From Gammaproteobacteria bacterium (lineage in GTDB: Bacteria > Pseudomonadota > Gammaproteobacteria > UBA6429 > Thiohalophilaceae): DNA of 16,773 nt. This document shows positions 1 to 7,958 of this stretch, in pieces. How positions within the stretch are numbered: position 1 is the first letter of the stretch; every line of letters starts with the position of its first letter. The notes under the pieces are model-generated. The model saw only the letters and a program-made list of their open reading frames with translations, was not told the origin of the DNA and searched no databases. Both the position numbers and the translations under genes were made by a program. The stretch lies in the NCBI GenBank assembly GCA_013152045.1, contig JAADGZ010000149.1:1-16773 (forward strand). The letters are read 5' to 3'.

Positions 1-402
1 CTGATTCTGGCCGATCAGGCAGGGTTTAAAACTGACGAAATTGATATCCCCCAGTCTAAGTCGGATGCGTATCGCAGAGTATATAGCCTGAGGACTTATC
101 TGAGTCGATCGCTTGATATTCTAACGGTTGTTTTTTTGACCCGGTTTAACAAAAAACCATTACGTTTCTTTGGAACCGTTGGCGCTATTTCTGCCTTTAT
201 GGGTGTTTTAGGGTTGGGTTACATAGGTGTAGAGAGGATATTTTTTGATGTGTCGGCAGCCGACAGGCCGTTATTAGTTCTGTTCTCGCTGGTTCTGGTT
301 CTGGGTATTCAACTAATAGCGATAGGTCTTGTTGGTGAAACAATAATTTTTACCAGCGCAAAAAATAATACAGAATACAGAATAAAGAAGATTATCAATT
401 AA
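1..402 (+). CDS. Glycosyltransferase family 2, C-terminal part (5' end outside window)
   Basis: The frame is open from base 1 to a TAA at 400-402, giving 133 residues of a C-terminus; the start is upstream of the window. The visible part has a basic amphipathic stretch (YLSRSLDILTVVFLTRF), then KKPLRFFG, then two hydrophobic segments at about residues 57-77 and 91-115 of the visible part, and a short basic tail (YRIKKIIN). This arrangement (SRSLDxLTxxFLxRFxxKPLxxFG followed by two membrane helices) is the usual C-terminal membrane anchor of GtrB/DPM1-like GT2 enzymes, which move a sugar from a nucleotide donor to a lipid or polymer acceptor at the inner membrane. The catalytic GT-A domain with its DxD motif is not in the window, so donor and acceptor cannot be guessed. 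An internal TTG at 136 could be mistaken for a start, but the family match begins upstream of it. Confidence 0.8.
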   Translation: MILADQAGFKTDEIDIPQSKSDAYRRVYSLRTYLSRSLDILTVVFLTRFNKKPLRFFGTVGAISAFMGVLGLGYIGVERIFFDVSAADRPLLVLFSLVLVLGIQLIAIGLVGETIIFTSAKNNTEYRIKKIIN

Positions 403-603
403 ATATCCAGTGGCTTAGCAAGCGCCATAGTGATTACCCATGGTGCGGCTAGTTGTGATTCAACTCATGAATCAGTCATTGGCGTTCGAAAATAATGCTA
501 ACAGTGATTGCAGAATTATCGAAAGTTCAGCCGTCTGAGCTTATATATTGTGCGGGTTTTCTGCGGACTCACTGATAGTATCCAACCATGAGATAAAAAG
601 ACT

Positions 604-2538
604 ATGGCAGCAATTTTTGGGTTTGCAAACTACCACGGCGAAGGGGCGGATCGGCTTGCATCTATGGCGCGATCCATGGTGCACCGAGGGGCTGCAGAGG
701 CGCAAATTTTTAAAACAAAATCGACATCGATTGGCTCGCGAGCAATACAGCGATGCCACTCGAAAGAAAAAGTGCAGGTCTCTGGCTGCAGCGTTGGCGA
801 TATCCGAGTGGTGCTGGATGGAAAAATTGTTAACGCCGCATCTCTGTGTGAGCAGATTCTGGTGGACGGCCACCCTCTGGTCGGTGCTAGTAATGCCGAA
901 CTTGTCGCTCACCTTTATCGCTCCTGCGGCGAATCTTGTTTTGAGCGTCTTCGTGGCAGTTTCGCTATTGCGATACATGATCTGAGCAGTGATCGGCTGA
1001 TTCTGGCAAGGGACCATCTCGGGCATAAACCTGTTTTTTTCGCTGATACGGCAGAAGGGTTTTTTTTCGCATCCGAAACCAAGGCCCTGCTTGCTGCTGA
1101 TGTTGTTCCGTTTGTCATTGATATGCAGTCGCTGTCTCACTTCTTATCATTACGCTTTGTTCCTGCTCCCTTTAGCCTGATTAAGGGGGTTACGAAACTG
1201 CCACCAGCGCATATCGCTATTCATCAGCAGGGGAAAACGTCGTTGCATCAATATTGGCAGCCGAGTTTTGCGACAAAGATGCAACAAAGCCTGGAAGAGA
1301 CCATTGACGGTCTGGAGCATAAGCTGCACGATGCCATCGCGTCATGCCTTCCTGACTCCGGTGTTTCCGGCGCGTTTTTGAGCGGTGGTCTTGATTCCGG
1401 TTTGATTGTCGCCAACATGTCGCAAGCATTAGGGCAACCATTCGATACCTTCTCACTTGGCGTTAAAAATGATTCCGATGAGGTTCCTATCGCACGACTG
1501 GTTGCTGAAAAATATGGCTCTATTCGACATGAGTCTTATCCCAGTGATGATGTAGTACGCTTATTGCCAGAGATGATCTGGAGTCTTGATGAGCCGAGTG
1601 ATATGGTGCTGGTAAGTAAGTTTTTTTTATCCAGAATGGCCGCGACTCATGTAGACACGGTTATGTCTGGTGATGGTGGGGATGAATTGTTTGCTGGCTT
1701 TACGCGGTATCTTGGCGTGCGGGATGCGCAATACTACGCTCGTGTTCCGGCCTGGTTGCGTAATCGAATAATCGCTCCGGCTATGCGCCAGCTCGGTGGG
1801 CGAAAAGGGTTGAGCGGGATTACTGGTAAGCTTCTTTGGTTAACCGAGGTTGCAGGTGCAGGCGAACTGCCTGAGCGATATGCTGAAGCTGTTGAATACC
1901 TTCGCTTTAGAAAAGCTGATAAGCAGGCATTGTTTTCAGAAGAGAGCTGGCGTCAGGTGGCTGATGTCGATAGCAGCCAGCTGCTGGCTGAAAAAGTGCG
2001 TAACAGCGATGCGGAAGACCCTGTAGAGAAGCTGTTGCATACGGATTTTCTCACACGACTACCAGAACACCTGCTTATGCTGGATGACCGCACCGGAGCG
2101 GCTCATGGTATTGATGTGTTATGTCCGTTTGCAGATAAAGAGCTAGTTGAGTATGCCACCTCTATCCCGGTCAACATGAAGATCAATGGTCGTCAGGCAA
2201 AATTTATCGAGCGAAAACTTGCCGAGCGTAAGTTACCGATAGAGGCTGTCAATTTTCAGAAGACGGGCTGGAGCTATCCTTTCGCGGAGCTCTGCGCCGG
2301 TTCGTTACAACCATTTCTTCGCAGTGTATTTGCCGATGCCCGTCTTATTAAGGACGGAATTTTTCAGCAAGCGGCTGTAGATCGTATTATCTCTGAGCAT
2401 GGTGCTGGCAAGATCGATCATCACATCAGAATATGGATGTTATTGAGCCTGGAAATCTGGTACAGGATGGCCTCGGACAATTTGCACTACGAGGATATGA
2501 TTCCCTGGATGGAAACTCACCTGGCCAGTCAGGGCTAA
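604..2538 (+). CDS. Asparagine synthase-like amidotransferase with a degenerate glutaminase site
   Basis: 644 residues, the usual length for AsnB-type proteins of polysaccharide clusters. The N-terminal Ntn/GATase II domain (about 1-215) is followed by an ATP-pyrophosphatase domain with the P-loop SGGLDS at 260-265 and SGDGGDELF at 355-363, so adenylation of a carboxylate looks intact. The glutaminase site is not. The family starts MCGI, but this protein starts MAAIFGF, with Ala at the position of nucleophile Cys2. The NGE glutamine-binding motif is replaced by DGK (72-74), and the DTE motif by NAE (97-99). HRG and ARDHLG are kept. ATG 604 is preceded in frame by a stop at 589-591, so no longer N-terminus carrying a Cys is possible. 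I infer ATP-dependent amide formation using free ammonia or another amine, possibly on a sugar acid or lipid; the substrate is unknown. It converges on the next gene with only 23 bases between. Confidence 0.85.
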   Translation: MAAIFGFANYHGEGADRLASMARSMVHRGAAEAQIFKTKSTSIGSRAIQRCHSKEKVQVSGCSVGDIRVVLDGKIVNAASLCEQILVDGHPLVGASNAELVAHLYRSCGESCFERLRGSFAIAIHDLSSDRLILARDHLGHKPVFFADTAEGFFFASETKALLAADVVPFVIDMQSLSHFLSLRFVPAPFSLIKGVTKLPPAHIAIHQQGKTSLHQYWQPSFATKMQQSLEETIDGLEHKLHDAIASCLPDSGVSGAFLSGGLDSGLIVANMSQALGQPFDTFSLGVKNDSDEVPIARLVAEKYGSIRHESYPSDDVVRLLPEMIWSLDEPSDMVLVSKFFLSRMAATHVDTVMSGDGGDELFAGFTRYLGVRDAQYYARVPAWLRNRIIAPAMRQLGGRKGLSGITGKLLWLTEVAGAGELPERYAEAVEYLRFRKADKQALFSEESWRQVADVDSSQLLAEKVRNSDAEDPVEKLLHTDFLTRLPEHLLMLDDRTGAAHGIDVLCPFADKELVEYATSIPVNMKINGRQAKFIERKLAERKLPIEAVNFQKTGWSYPFAELCAGSLQPFLRSVFADARLIKDGIFQQAAVDRIISEHGAGKIDHHIRIWMLLSLEIWYRMASDNLHYEDMIPWMETHLASQG

Positions 2539-2561
2539 CAATACGGTATTTAGCGTGTGAT

Positions 2562-3566
2562 CTAGCGTTCGGCAGCAGCTGGCACATCTGTATTAGCTGA
2601 TCGATACCTTAGAAATAACAGCCCGCCGAATAGTCCTGTAACCAGTAACCGAGCCCGCAACAGTAGACCGACGCCTATAGCATCTACAAGCGGTACGCCC
2701 GCCAGTTGCAGAAAGAGAGCGAAGCCAGCTTCGGTTATGCCCAAACCGTTCAAAGATACGGGAAGCATGCCTGCAACCAGTACTAGTGGCACTGTTGCTA
2801 TTAGATATCCTATGCTGACATTGGCACCCAGGCTCATTGCCGCCGCCCAGACTGCACCGGCCGCGCCAACGTAAAAAAGCAGCGAGAGCAAATATGTCGT
2901 GAGCAGAATTCGAAGTGATTGAGCCGCACGGTAAACGGCTTTGCGGGTTCGCCCAAGAAATTCCAGCAAACGCGCCAGCTTTTTGATGTTTCGCAGCCAG
3001 CGCCATAGTGGGTCAAATTTTGAAGAAAGTAGCATAGCGCTGGCGAGAGCAAATCCGAGCAGGCTCGCAGGTGCGAGTAGCCAGACGACTGGAAACTGGT
3101 CTGTAACGATCGTAGAAAATAACACCAGCGGAACCAGTGAGACTAGCCCTGCCAGGCCAACCAGTCGTTCCATAAAGGTCGCTGCGGTAACCGACGATGC
3201 GTCCTGTGTATCCCGGCCTAACGCATAAGCGCGCACGGCGTCACCCCCCACCATGGTGGGTAAAAAATTATTAAAAAAGGTCGCGATGAGGTAGAGGCCA
3301 AAGAGTCTGTTGAAGTTCAGCCGGAGGCCGAGTTCACGAAGAAATATTTGCCATTTGAGGGTGTTTATGCCGATCATCAGGTGAGGAATTATGAACATCA
3401 GAGTCAGGTAGAATATATCGACGCCAGCAATTTTATGCAATAACGCCGACAGGTCTACGCGCATGATGAGCGCTGCCATCAGGGCAATGCCAAAAGCAAG
3501 TTTCGCAAAAATAACCCAGTGGCGAGAACCGCTTTGTTTGGTTGAGTTATTGTTGACTTCAGTCAC
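2562..3566 (-). CDS. UPF0104 / lysylphosphatidylglycerol synthase TM-region family protein (flippase-like)
   Basis: 334 residues, almost all hydrophobic, with about eight predicted membrane helices (the first at about 18-35, the last at about 295-320). The family signature FFNNFLPTMVGGDAVRAYALGR-like stretch lies at about 97-118, with the conserved GGDAVRAY core. This domain occurs in MprF and in archaeal AglD and is called flippase-like; in polysaccharide clusters such proteins are thought to act on lipid-linked intermediates, but the activity of this one is not shown by the sequence. The start is GTG at 3566, supported by AGAGGA nine bases upstream; the frame has no better ATG. It reads against the flanking plus-strand genes and has its own sigma-70-like promoter at 3643-3671, so it is probably transcribed separately or together with the minus-strand gene upstream (146-base gap). 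Confidence 0.8.
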   Translation of the reverse strand: MTEVNNNSTKQSGSRHWVIFAKLAFGIALMAALIMRVDLSALLHKIAGVDIFYLTLMFIIPHLMIGINTLKWQIFLRELGLRLNFNRLFGLYLIATFFNNFLPTMVGGDAVRAYALGRDTQDASSVTAATFMERLVGLAGLVSLVPLVLFSTIVTDQFPVVWLLAPASLLGFALASAMLLSSKFDPLWRWLRNIKKLARLLEFLGRTRKAVYRAAQSLRILLTTYLLSLLFYVGAAGAVWAAAMSLGANVSIGYLIATVPLVLVAGMLPVSLNGLGITEAGFALFLQLAGVPLVDAIGVGLLLRARLLVTGLFGGLLFLRYRSANTDVPAAAER

Positions 3567-3642
3567 GTGGCGCCGTCCTCTGGCCGGGTGTTGGCCTTAA
3601 TTTACAAGTTCGGAAGTTGCCCTCCGGTCATTTGGTGTATGG

Positions 3643-3671
3643 AGTATAGGTAGAATGCCTGGCCTTTACAA
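3643..3671 (-). promoter_or_regulatory. Putative sigma-70 promoter of the UPF0104 gene
   Basis: Read on the minus strand: a -35 box TTGTAA (3671-3666), a 17-base spacer, and a -10 box TATACT (3648-3643). The boxes match the consensus at 4 and 5 of 6 positions with ideal spacing. Transcription would start near 3636, leaving a leader of about 70 bases before the GTG at 3566. It lies in the 146-base gap between two minus-strand genes. Confidence 0.5.
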
Positions 3672-3712
3672 ATATTGCTAAAAGACATTGTTTGTAGGTC
3701 AGTCGAATCGTC

Positions 3713-5140
3713 TTATTTTTCTGATTTAACAAGCAAAATCGCCCAGTCAGAGGTTCTCGCTAGTTCGATATCCTGTGTTAAGTCACTAATTTTAATTTCA
3801 CGATATGCCTCTTTTGTGTCAATCGCCAAAATTTTGGAGGTATCTTTGAGTGCGTCTGCCTGCAACCTGATTCTGTTGGTGTTTTCAACATAACATAATA
3901 CATGCTTTGCGCCGTCAAGACAGCTTCCGCCGTTTACCACCCGGTTATTTACAGACATTCCCGGCTCAAAATACAGGTCTATCGTCTTGCGGTAGGTGTG
4001 GATTGCCTCCTTGTTCGGGTATGGCTCCGAATAGCCTTTGCCTGCGGGTTTGTGTCCCCAGATATTCGCGACCCCGCCAGCCAGTACCGAATGCCATAAG
4101 CCTTTTCGCGTCATCTCAAAGTCATAATCCTTGTCAGGGTATCTGGATGGCTGGCGGACGCGAAATCGATCTTCGGAAAAAGCGGGTTTGCCGTTGGCGT
4201 ATTTAAGGTGGTCGCGATAATCTGCCAGGCTTGGCTGATGCCATTCCCATGAGGCGTAATCAAGCTTGTTGCTTATTTGACGATACTTGTTTTTGTATCC
4301 TCTGCCTCCTACCAGATGTCGATAGGATGTGTATTGATGAAGGGTCTCTCGAAAGTCCTCGATTTCTTCAGCCGATGCCCATTCGTAGAGGTCAAAACCA
4401 TAGCCAACCGTCCAGCCGGGAAGCGGCCCCAGGCGGGCTGCAATTTCCCTGTACAGGAGCTCCGCATCTACCCCGTATGTTGATGGTGTTTGCCACCGAC
4501 TTTTATCGCCCCAGATCCAGAAGTGGGTTACGCCTCCGAGCCTGTATGTTTTTAGTATGACTGCCTCAAAATAGCTGATGTTTTGCATGAAATCACGAAG
4601 GTTCGTGATATGAAATCCGCTAAAGCCATGCTCTACAACAAATTCTTGCAAACCGCGCTCCAGGCTTGGACGGTTGTACATGATGTACTGCGGTACAAAC
4701 GCTTCGCCTGTGGCCGATCGAATCCAGTTTATGCCATTGGCGACAACAAATCCTTTAGCGTAGCCAGGTCGTGTGGAGGAGATATTTATCGAGCCGCCGA
4801 CACTGAACTTCCAGTTTCCTGCCTGTGAAGGTGTGAAGCGGAACTTGATTTGAGCGCCGTCCTTAAACGCGAGAGTCTGGTGGGTTTCACCACTCGAATG
4901 CTGGATGGTAATCGGGCCTGATACCGGTTTTTGCAGCGTTAATTCGTAGCATTCCCACACTGGCTTGAATTCACTTGCAGGATTGAGGCACGACTCGTTG
5001 TACACTTTGCCAGGGGTGTTGTTGCGGTGAGCAAGTGTTTGCCGAAATGGCTGTAACCATACCAAAGCCAGAATAATCGATATTATCAATACAGCTACGA
5101 CCGTCTGCGCCACTTTTTTGTTGTTGTGGTTTAAAAACAT
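3713..5140 (-). CDS. Membrane-anchored putative glycoside hydrolase (DUF5060-like domain plus TIM barrel)
   Basis: 475 residues. A short basic N-terminus is followed by one hydrophobic segment at about 10-29, acting as an uncleaved signal anchor, so the bulk should be periplasmic. Residues about 45-125 look like a small beta-sandwich of the DUF5060 type found before bacterial glycosidases (WECYELTLQKPV, then FRFTPSQAGNWKF). The rest resembles a GH5-like / DUF4038 TIM barrel: GFHITNLRDF, HFWIWGD, WTVGYGFDLYEWAS (Glu253, possible acid/base), GKPAFSEDRFR (Glu323, possible nucleophile) and SVLAGGVANIWGH. The catalytic assignments are inferred from spacing, not proven. A role in trimming or editing the polysaccharide made by this locus fits its position. 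Start ATG 5140 directly precedes the hydrophobic anchor. There is no exact match that I can name, so substrate and GH family stay open. Confidence 0.6.
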   Translation of the reverse strand: MFLNHNNKKVAQTVVAVLIISIILALVWLQPFRQTLAHRNNTPGKVYNESCLNPASEFKPVWECYELTLQKPVSGPITIQHSSGETHQTLAFKDGAQIKFRFTPSQAGNWKFSVGGSINISSTRPGYAKGFVVANGINWIRSATGEAFVPQYIMYNRPSLERGLQEFVVEHGFSGFHITNLRDFMQNISYFEAVILKTYRLGGVTHFWIWGDKSRWQTPSTYGVDAELLYREIAARLGPLPGWTVGYGFDLYEWASAEEIEDFRETLHQYTSYRHLVGGRGYKNKYRQISNKLDYASWEWHQPSLADYRDHLKYANGKPAFSEDRFRVRQPSRYPDKDYDFEMTRKGLWHSVLAGGVANIWGHKPAGKGYSEPYPNKEAIHTYRKTIDLYFEPGMSVNNRVVNGGSCLDGAKHVLCYVENTNRIRLQADALKDTSKILAIDTKEAYREIKISDLTQDIELARTSDWAILLVKSEK

Positions 5141-5179
5141 TTTTATATGCTAAAGCCGAGATCGGGTATAAAAAACCAT

Positions 5180-5207
5180 TTTATACTACCACGAGTATCT
5201 GCGTAAA
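5180..5207 (-). promoter_or_regulatory. Possible promoter of the glycoside hydrolase gene
   Basis: On the minus strand: TTTACG (5207-5202), a 16-base spacer, and TATAAA (5185-5180), about 40 bases before the ATG at 5140. The matches are moderate and the region is AT-rich, so chance is possible. Confidence 0.3.
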
Positions 5208-5289
5208 AATTAACTGTTATGTGGTCGAAGAGTGATTGCGAGATGCTTGTCTGTGGTGATTTAAGGAGCCTGCGTGGATTCTGCTCGTA

Positions 5290-5317
5290 TTGAACATTAT
5301 GGGAGAGTGTGTACAAT
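5290..5317 (+). promoter_or_regulatory. Putative sigma-70 promoter of the pyruvyl transferase operon
   Basis: TTGAAC (5290-5295), a 16-base spacer, and TACAAT (5312-5317). Transcription would start near 5324, about 66 bases before the ATG at 5390. It lies in the 249-base divergent region between two oppositely oriented genes and would drive the pyruvyl transferase, FrhB-like and hydrolase genes. Confidence 0.5.
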
Positions 5318-5373
5318 ACCGTCTACTCAACGAGCAATACAATATTTTTGTAGTGCTACATTAACTCTTTGTT

Positions 5374-5379
5374 GGAAGG
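5374..5379 (+). promoter_or_regulatory. Ribosome binding site that sets the start at 5390
   Basis: GGAAGG ends ten bases before ATG 5390. It identifies 5390 as the true start of the pyruvyl transferase gene, although that frame stops at 5459 after 23 codons. This supports the reading that a base is missing just downstream. Confidence 0.6.
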
Positions 5380-5389
5380 TGTATGTTAA

Positions 5390-6576
5390 ATGACTAAACG
5401 GATTTGTGTGGTGGGAAATTTTTCTGGACGAAATGCAGGGGACGCAGCAATACTCGGTTAAAAGACATAACAGCTGCATATGGTCCAATGAAGTTTGACA
5501 TACCAACGATCAACCCCGGTTTTGTCCGTCGCCAATATGCAGGCTTTGATGTTGAGCCTGTAGGAATGTTGCCCTGGAATTTGAGTATAAAAATTTTTGG
5601 CCTGCCTATTATTCGATCAATATTTCGTTCAGACCTTGTGCTTGTGACTGATGCCATATTGTTTGATAGAAAGCTCTTTAACCCCCTTTTTAATTACCTT
5701 TCAACGATGGCACTGGTTTTGCCTATGGCCAAATGGCGTGGCATTCCTGTGGTACTTTTCAACAGCAGCCTTGGCCCCGCACAAACCCGAGCTGGCCGAT
5801 TCTGTCTTCGAAGAGTTCTGGAAGCCGCAGACGTCATCATACTTCGCGATACGGAATCACTCGGTGAGATACCCAAAAATCGCGGCATTGAGGCGCGCAT
5901 TCGGAGCGGCGCAGATTGTGCTCTAAGCATAGACAGGGCTGATGACGAAAGGGTTGATGCTATTGTCGACAGTGAAGATTTGAGTCCCGGTGGCAAATCG
6001 TTTCTTACTTTTAATGTGAATAGTTATATCGACGTCTTTGTGCGCAGTCGAGGGAAACGTATTGGCATCGAGGAATTTGCGGCACTTATGAGCAAGGCCG
6101 TAAACCAGGTGTTGTCTCGGCTGGATTCTAATATCGTCTTTGTTGTAACGCAACCTATGGACATGAAAATCACTAATATGGTGCTTTCCGGTATTGAGCA
6201 GCGTGATCGTATCCGCATGATTAAGAACCCGGACTATAATTATGCCGAGCTTGCCGGTGTCTTTTCACGTGCGCAAATCCATGTTGGTATGCGAACCCAT
6301 TCTCTTATCCTGGCCTCGTCGGTGGTAACGCCGGTCGTTGGGATAATCTCTACGCCGAAAAATCGGGGTTATATGAAATCTATCAAGCAGGATGAAAGAA
6401 TGGTTGAGTTCGATATGTTAACAGCGGATTATCTGGCGGATATGGTGATGGCTACCTGGGAGAATCGGCAGGCTCTTCGTGATGAACTGGCACCCATCAT
6501 TGCGATAGAAAAAGATAAGGCAGCTGGCGCGACCAGCTTTCTTCAGCAATATCTTGACGCGGACACGGCGGCGTGA
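5390..6576 (+). CDS. Polysaccharide pyruvyl transferase family protein, frameshifted near codon 23
   Basis: The family transfers a pyruvate ketal from phosphoenolpyruvate to a sugar of a surface polysaccharide. The N-terminus is read from ATG 5390 as VVGNFSGRNAGDAAILG, the typical first strand and glycine loop of the family, but hits TAA at 5459. The rest continues in the next frame from TTA 5458 (LKDITAAYGP) without interruption to TGA 6574-6576. Restoring one base after GG at 5456-5457 gives an intact protein of 395 residues. Towards the C-terminus HVGMRTHSLILASS and TPVVGI are the conserved sugar-nucleotide-like binding segment. Reading the long frame alone from its TTG at 5404 gives a false N-terminus (MCGGKFF...). 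The next gene overlaps its stop by four bases (GTGA). Either a sequencing/assembly error or a real inactivating mutation would fit; the intact downstream frame over 372 codons favours an error or a very recent event. Confidence 0.8.
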
Positions 6577-7958
6577 ACAGATCAACGGGCCAAAACAAAA
6601 TTGATGACGCAAAAACTACTGACTCTCGAAAGCTGTCTATCGCATTTAGCAATCGCAGCCTATGCACCCGCAGTGGTACGTGTATAGGCGCATGCCCTGA
6701 GAACGCGCTCTCTGTCGACGAGGATTTCTATCCGAAACTCGATCCGGGCAAATGCACTGATTGCGGGTTGTGTGCCAGGATTTGCCCAGGTGGCACTGTA
6801 AATTTCAAGGATCTGACGGAAACTACATTCGGACATCGTAACGATGATGTTGGCTTCGACGGCCACGTTGAGATGACGTACATCGGTTATGCCAGCGACG
6901 AAGGTATCCGCGGTGGTGGCGCTGGCGGTGGTGTGGTTACGGCATTGCTCTGGGACCTGCTAAAACATGGAACTGTAGATGGCTGTATCGTTACCAGGAT
7001 GAACCCAGATACCCCCTGGCACGGTGAGGTGTTTATTGCTCGGACTTACGAGGAGCTCCTCATGAGTCAGCAATCCAAGTATATCGTCATACCGGTGAAT
7101 TCGATCCTCGCTGAGATTCGTGACTTACCCGGCAAATACGCGTTGGCGGCGTTGCCGTGCCAGATTCATGGGATTCGCATGTTACAACGGCAGAATGATC
7201 CTGTCGTGGATAAGATAGGGGTAATTGTTGGTTTATTCTGTGCCAGCGCCATGGAGCCGAATGTCGCGCTAGAGATGATGGAGATGCGTGGTGTCGATCC
7301 GTCCGAAGTCGTTGATTTTGCTTTCCGGGATGGTGACTGGCCGGGACAGATTCGGGCTACAACCCGGGATGGCCTCAAAATTCCTCTGCATGAATCGAAC
7401 TTCAAAGACGGCGCTATTAATTATATGACTTACCTCTACAGTCCTTTCCGCTGCCAAACCTGCATTGATGGCTCAGCTGAGTTTTCGGATATTTCAGTAA
7501 GTGATGCCTGGACTCGGGACGAGTTTGGTAATTATTTGTTCTCGTCGCAATCAAAACTGCTGGCTCGCACTGATCTTGGAGTCCGTACAATGAAAAATGC
7601 CATTCAAACCGGCACTTTGGTTGCTAAAGATGTAACCGAGGAAGCTGCGTACAAAACGCATAAACTGCATACGGTGAAGAAAGGTATGAATGGACCTCTG
7701 CGGGTAGCGCGCCTGCACCGGGCCGGTCGCTCGGCACCGAATTATGATCGGCTTGTAGCCAGGCCCACTCTGCGCGAGCAGATGGCGGAACTATCCGAGT
7801 CCTTCGTTATGTGGCTAGGACGACGCAGATGGACACGTTACCCGCTGTTCCGGTTTTTAACATCGAAGTATGGCTGGCTTTTTATCGCTATTCGCCAGCG
7901 CATCAAGCGGCGGAAGTATCGTGGCAACCCCGGGGGTGCGCAGAGCAAAAAATGTTAA
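6573..7958 (+). CDS. FrhB-like iron-sulfur flavoprotein (coenzyme F420 hydrogenase/dehydrogenase beta subunit family)
   Basis: 461 residues. Two ferredoxin motifs come first. Motif I has C31, S34, C37 and C41-P, where S34 stands in place of the usual second Cys (codon AGT). Motif II is complete, with C61, C64, C67 and C71-P. The FrhB N domain follows (YASDEGIRGGGAGGG at about 107-121), then the FrhB C domain with PCQIHGIRML, VGLFCAS, FRDGDWPG, and the Cys-bearing stretch FRCQTCIDGSAEFSDISVSD. Family members bind FAD and FeS clusters and move electrons. In bacteria lacking F420 they are common in polysaccharide loci, often beside pyruvyl transferases, but their reaction there is not established to my knowledge. 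The start is GTG 6573, overlapping the upstream TGA (GTGA), and the end overlaps the next start, both pointing to translational coupling. Confidence 0.85.
   Translation: MNRSTGQNKIDDAKTTDSRKLSIAFSNRSLCTRSGTCIGACPENALSVDEDFYPKLDPGKCTDCGLCARICPGGTVNFKDLTETTFGHRNDDVGFDGHVEMTYIGYASDEGIRGGGAGGGVVTALLWDLLKHGTVDGCIVTRMNPDTPWHGEVFIARTYEELLMSQQSKYIVIPVNSILAEIRDLPGKYALAALPCQIHGIRMLQRQNDPVVDKIGVIVGLFCASAMEPNVALEMMEMRGVDPSEVVDFAFRDGDWPGQIRATTRDGLKIPLHESNFKDGAINYMTYLYSPFRCQTCIDGSAEFSDISVSDAWTRDEFGNYLFSSQSKLLARTDLGVRTMKNAIQTGTLVAKDVTEEAAYKTHKLHTVKKGMNGPLRVARLHRAGRSAPNYDRLVARPTLREQMAELSESFVMWLGRRRWTRYPLFRFLTSKYGWLFIAIRQRIKRRKYRGNPGGAQSKKC

Noticed and set aside
403..603. Promoter for the 604 gene
   Set aside because: TATATT near 543-548 could be a -10 box, but no acceptable -35 box lies at the right distance; nothing in this gap is strong enough to list.
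548..985. Open frame from TTG 548 that begins MCGFSAD, resembling the MCGI start of asparagine synthases
   Set aside because: It is in a different frame from the 604 gene, the sequence after MCGF shows no family similarity, and the 604 frame aligns with the family from its own first residue. The match is chance.
2539..2561. Bidirectional terminator between the convergent genes
   Set aside because: The 23 bases show no GC-rich hairpin with a T run, so none is called.
5404..5457. TTG start giving MCGGKFFWTKCRGRSNTR as the N-terminus of the pyruvyl transferase
   Set aside because: These residues do not fit the family, while the overlapping frame from ATG 5390 does and has a ribosome binding site.
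5440..5470. Programmed -1 ribosomal frameshift in the pyruvyl transferase gene
   Set aside because: The junction (CTC GGT TAA AAG) has no A_AAA_AAG-type slippery heptamer ahead of the stop and no obvious downstream hairpin was seen; a missing base is simpler.
7811..7951. Longer N-terminus for the alpha/beta hydrolase
   Set aside because: The 47 extra codons lie wholly inside the FrhB-like gene and precede the membrane anchor without any recognisable sequence; ATG 7952 overlaps the upstream stop as in coupled genes.
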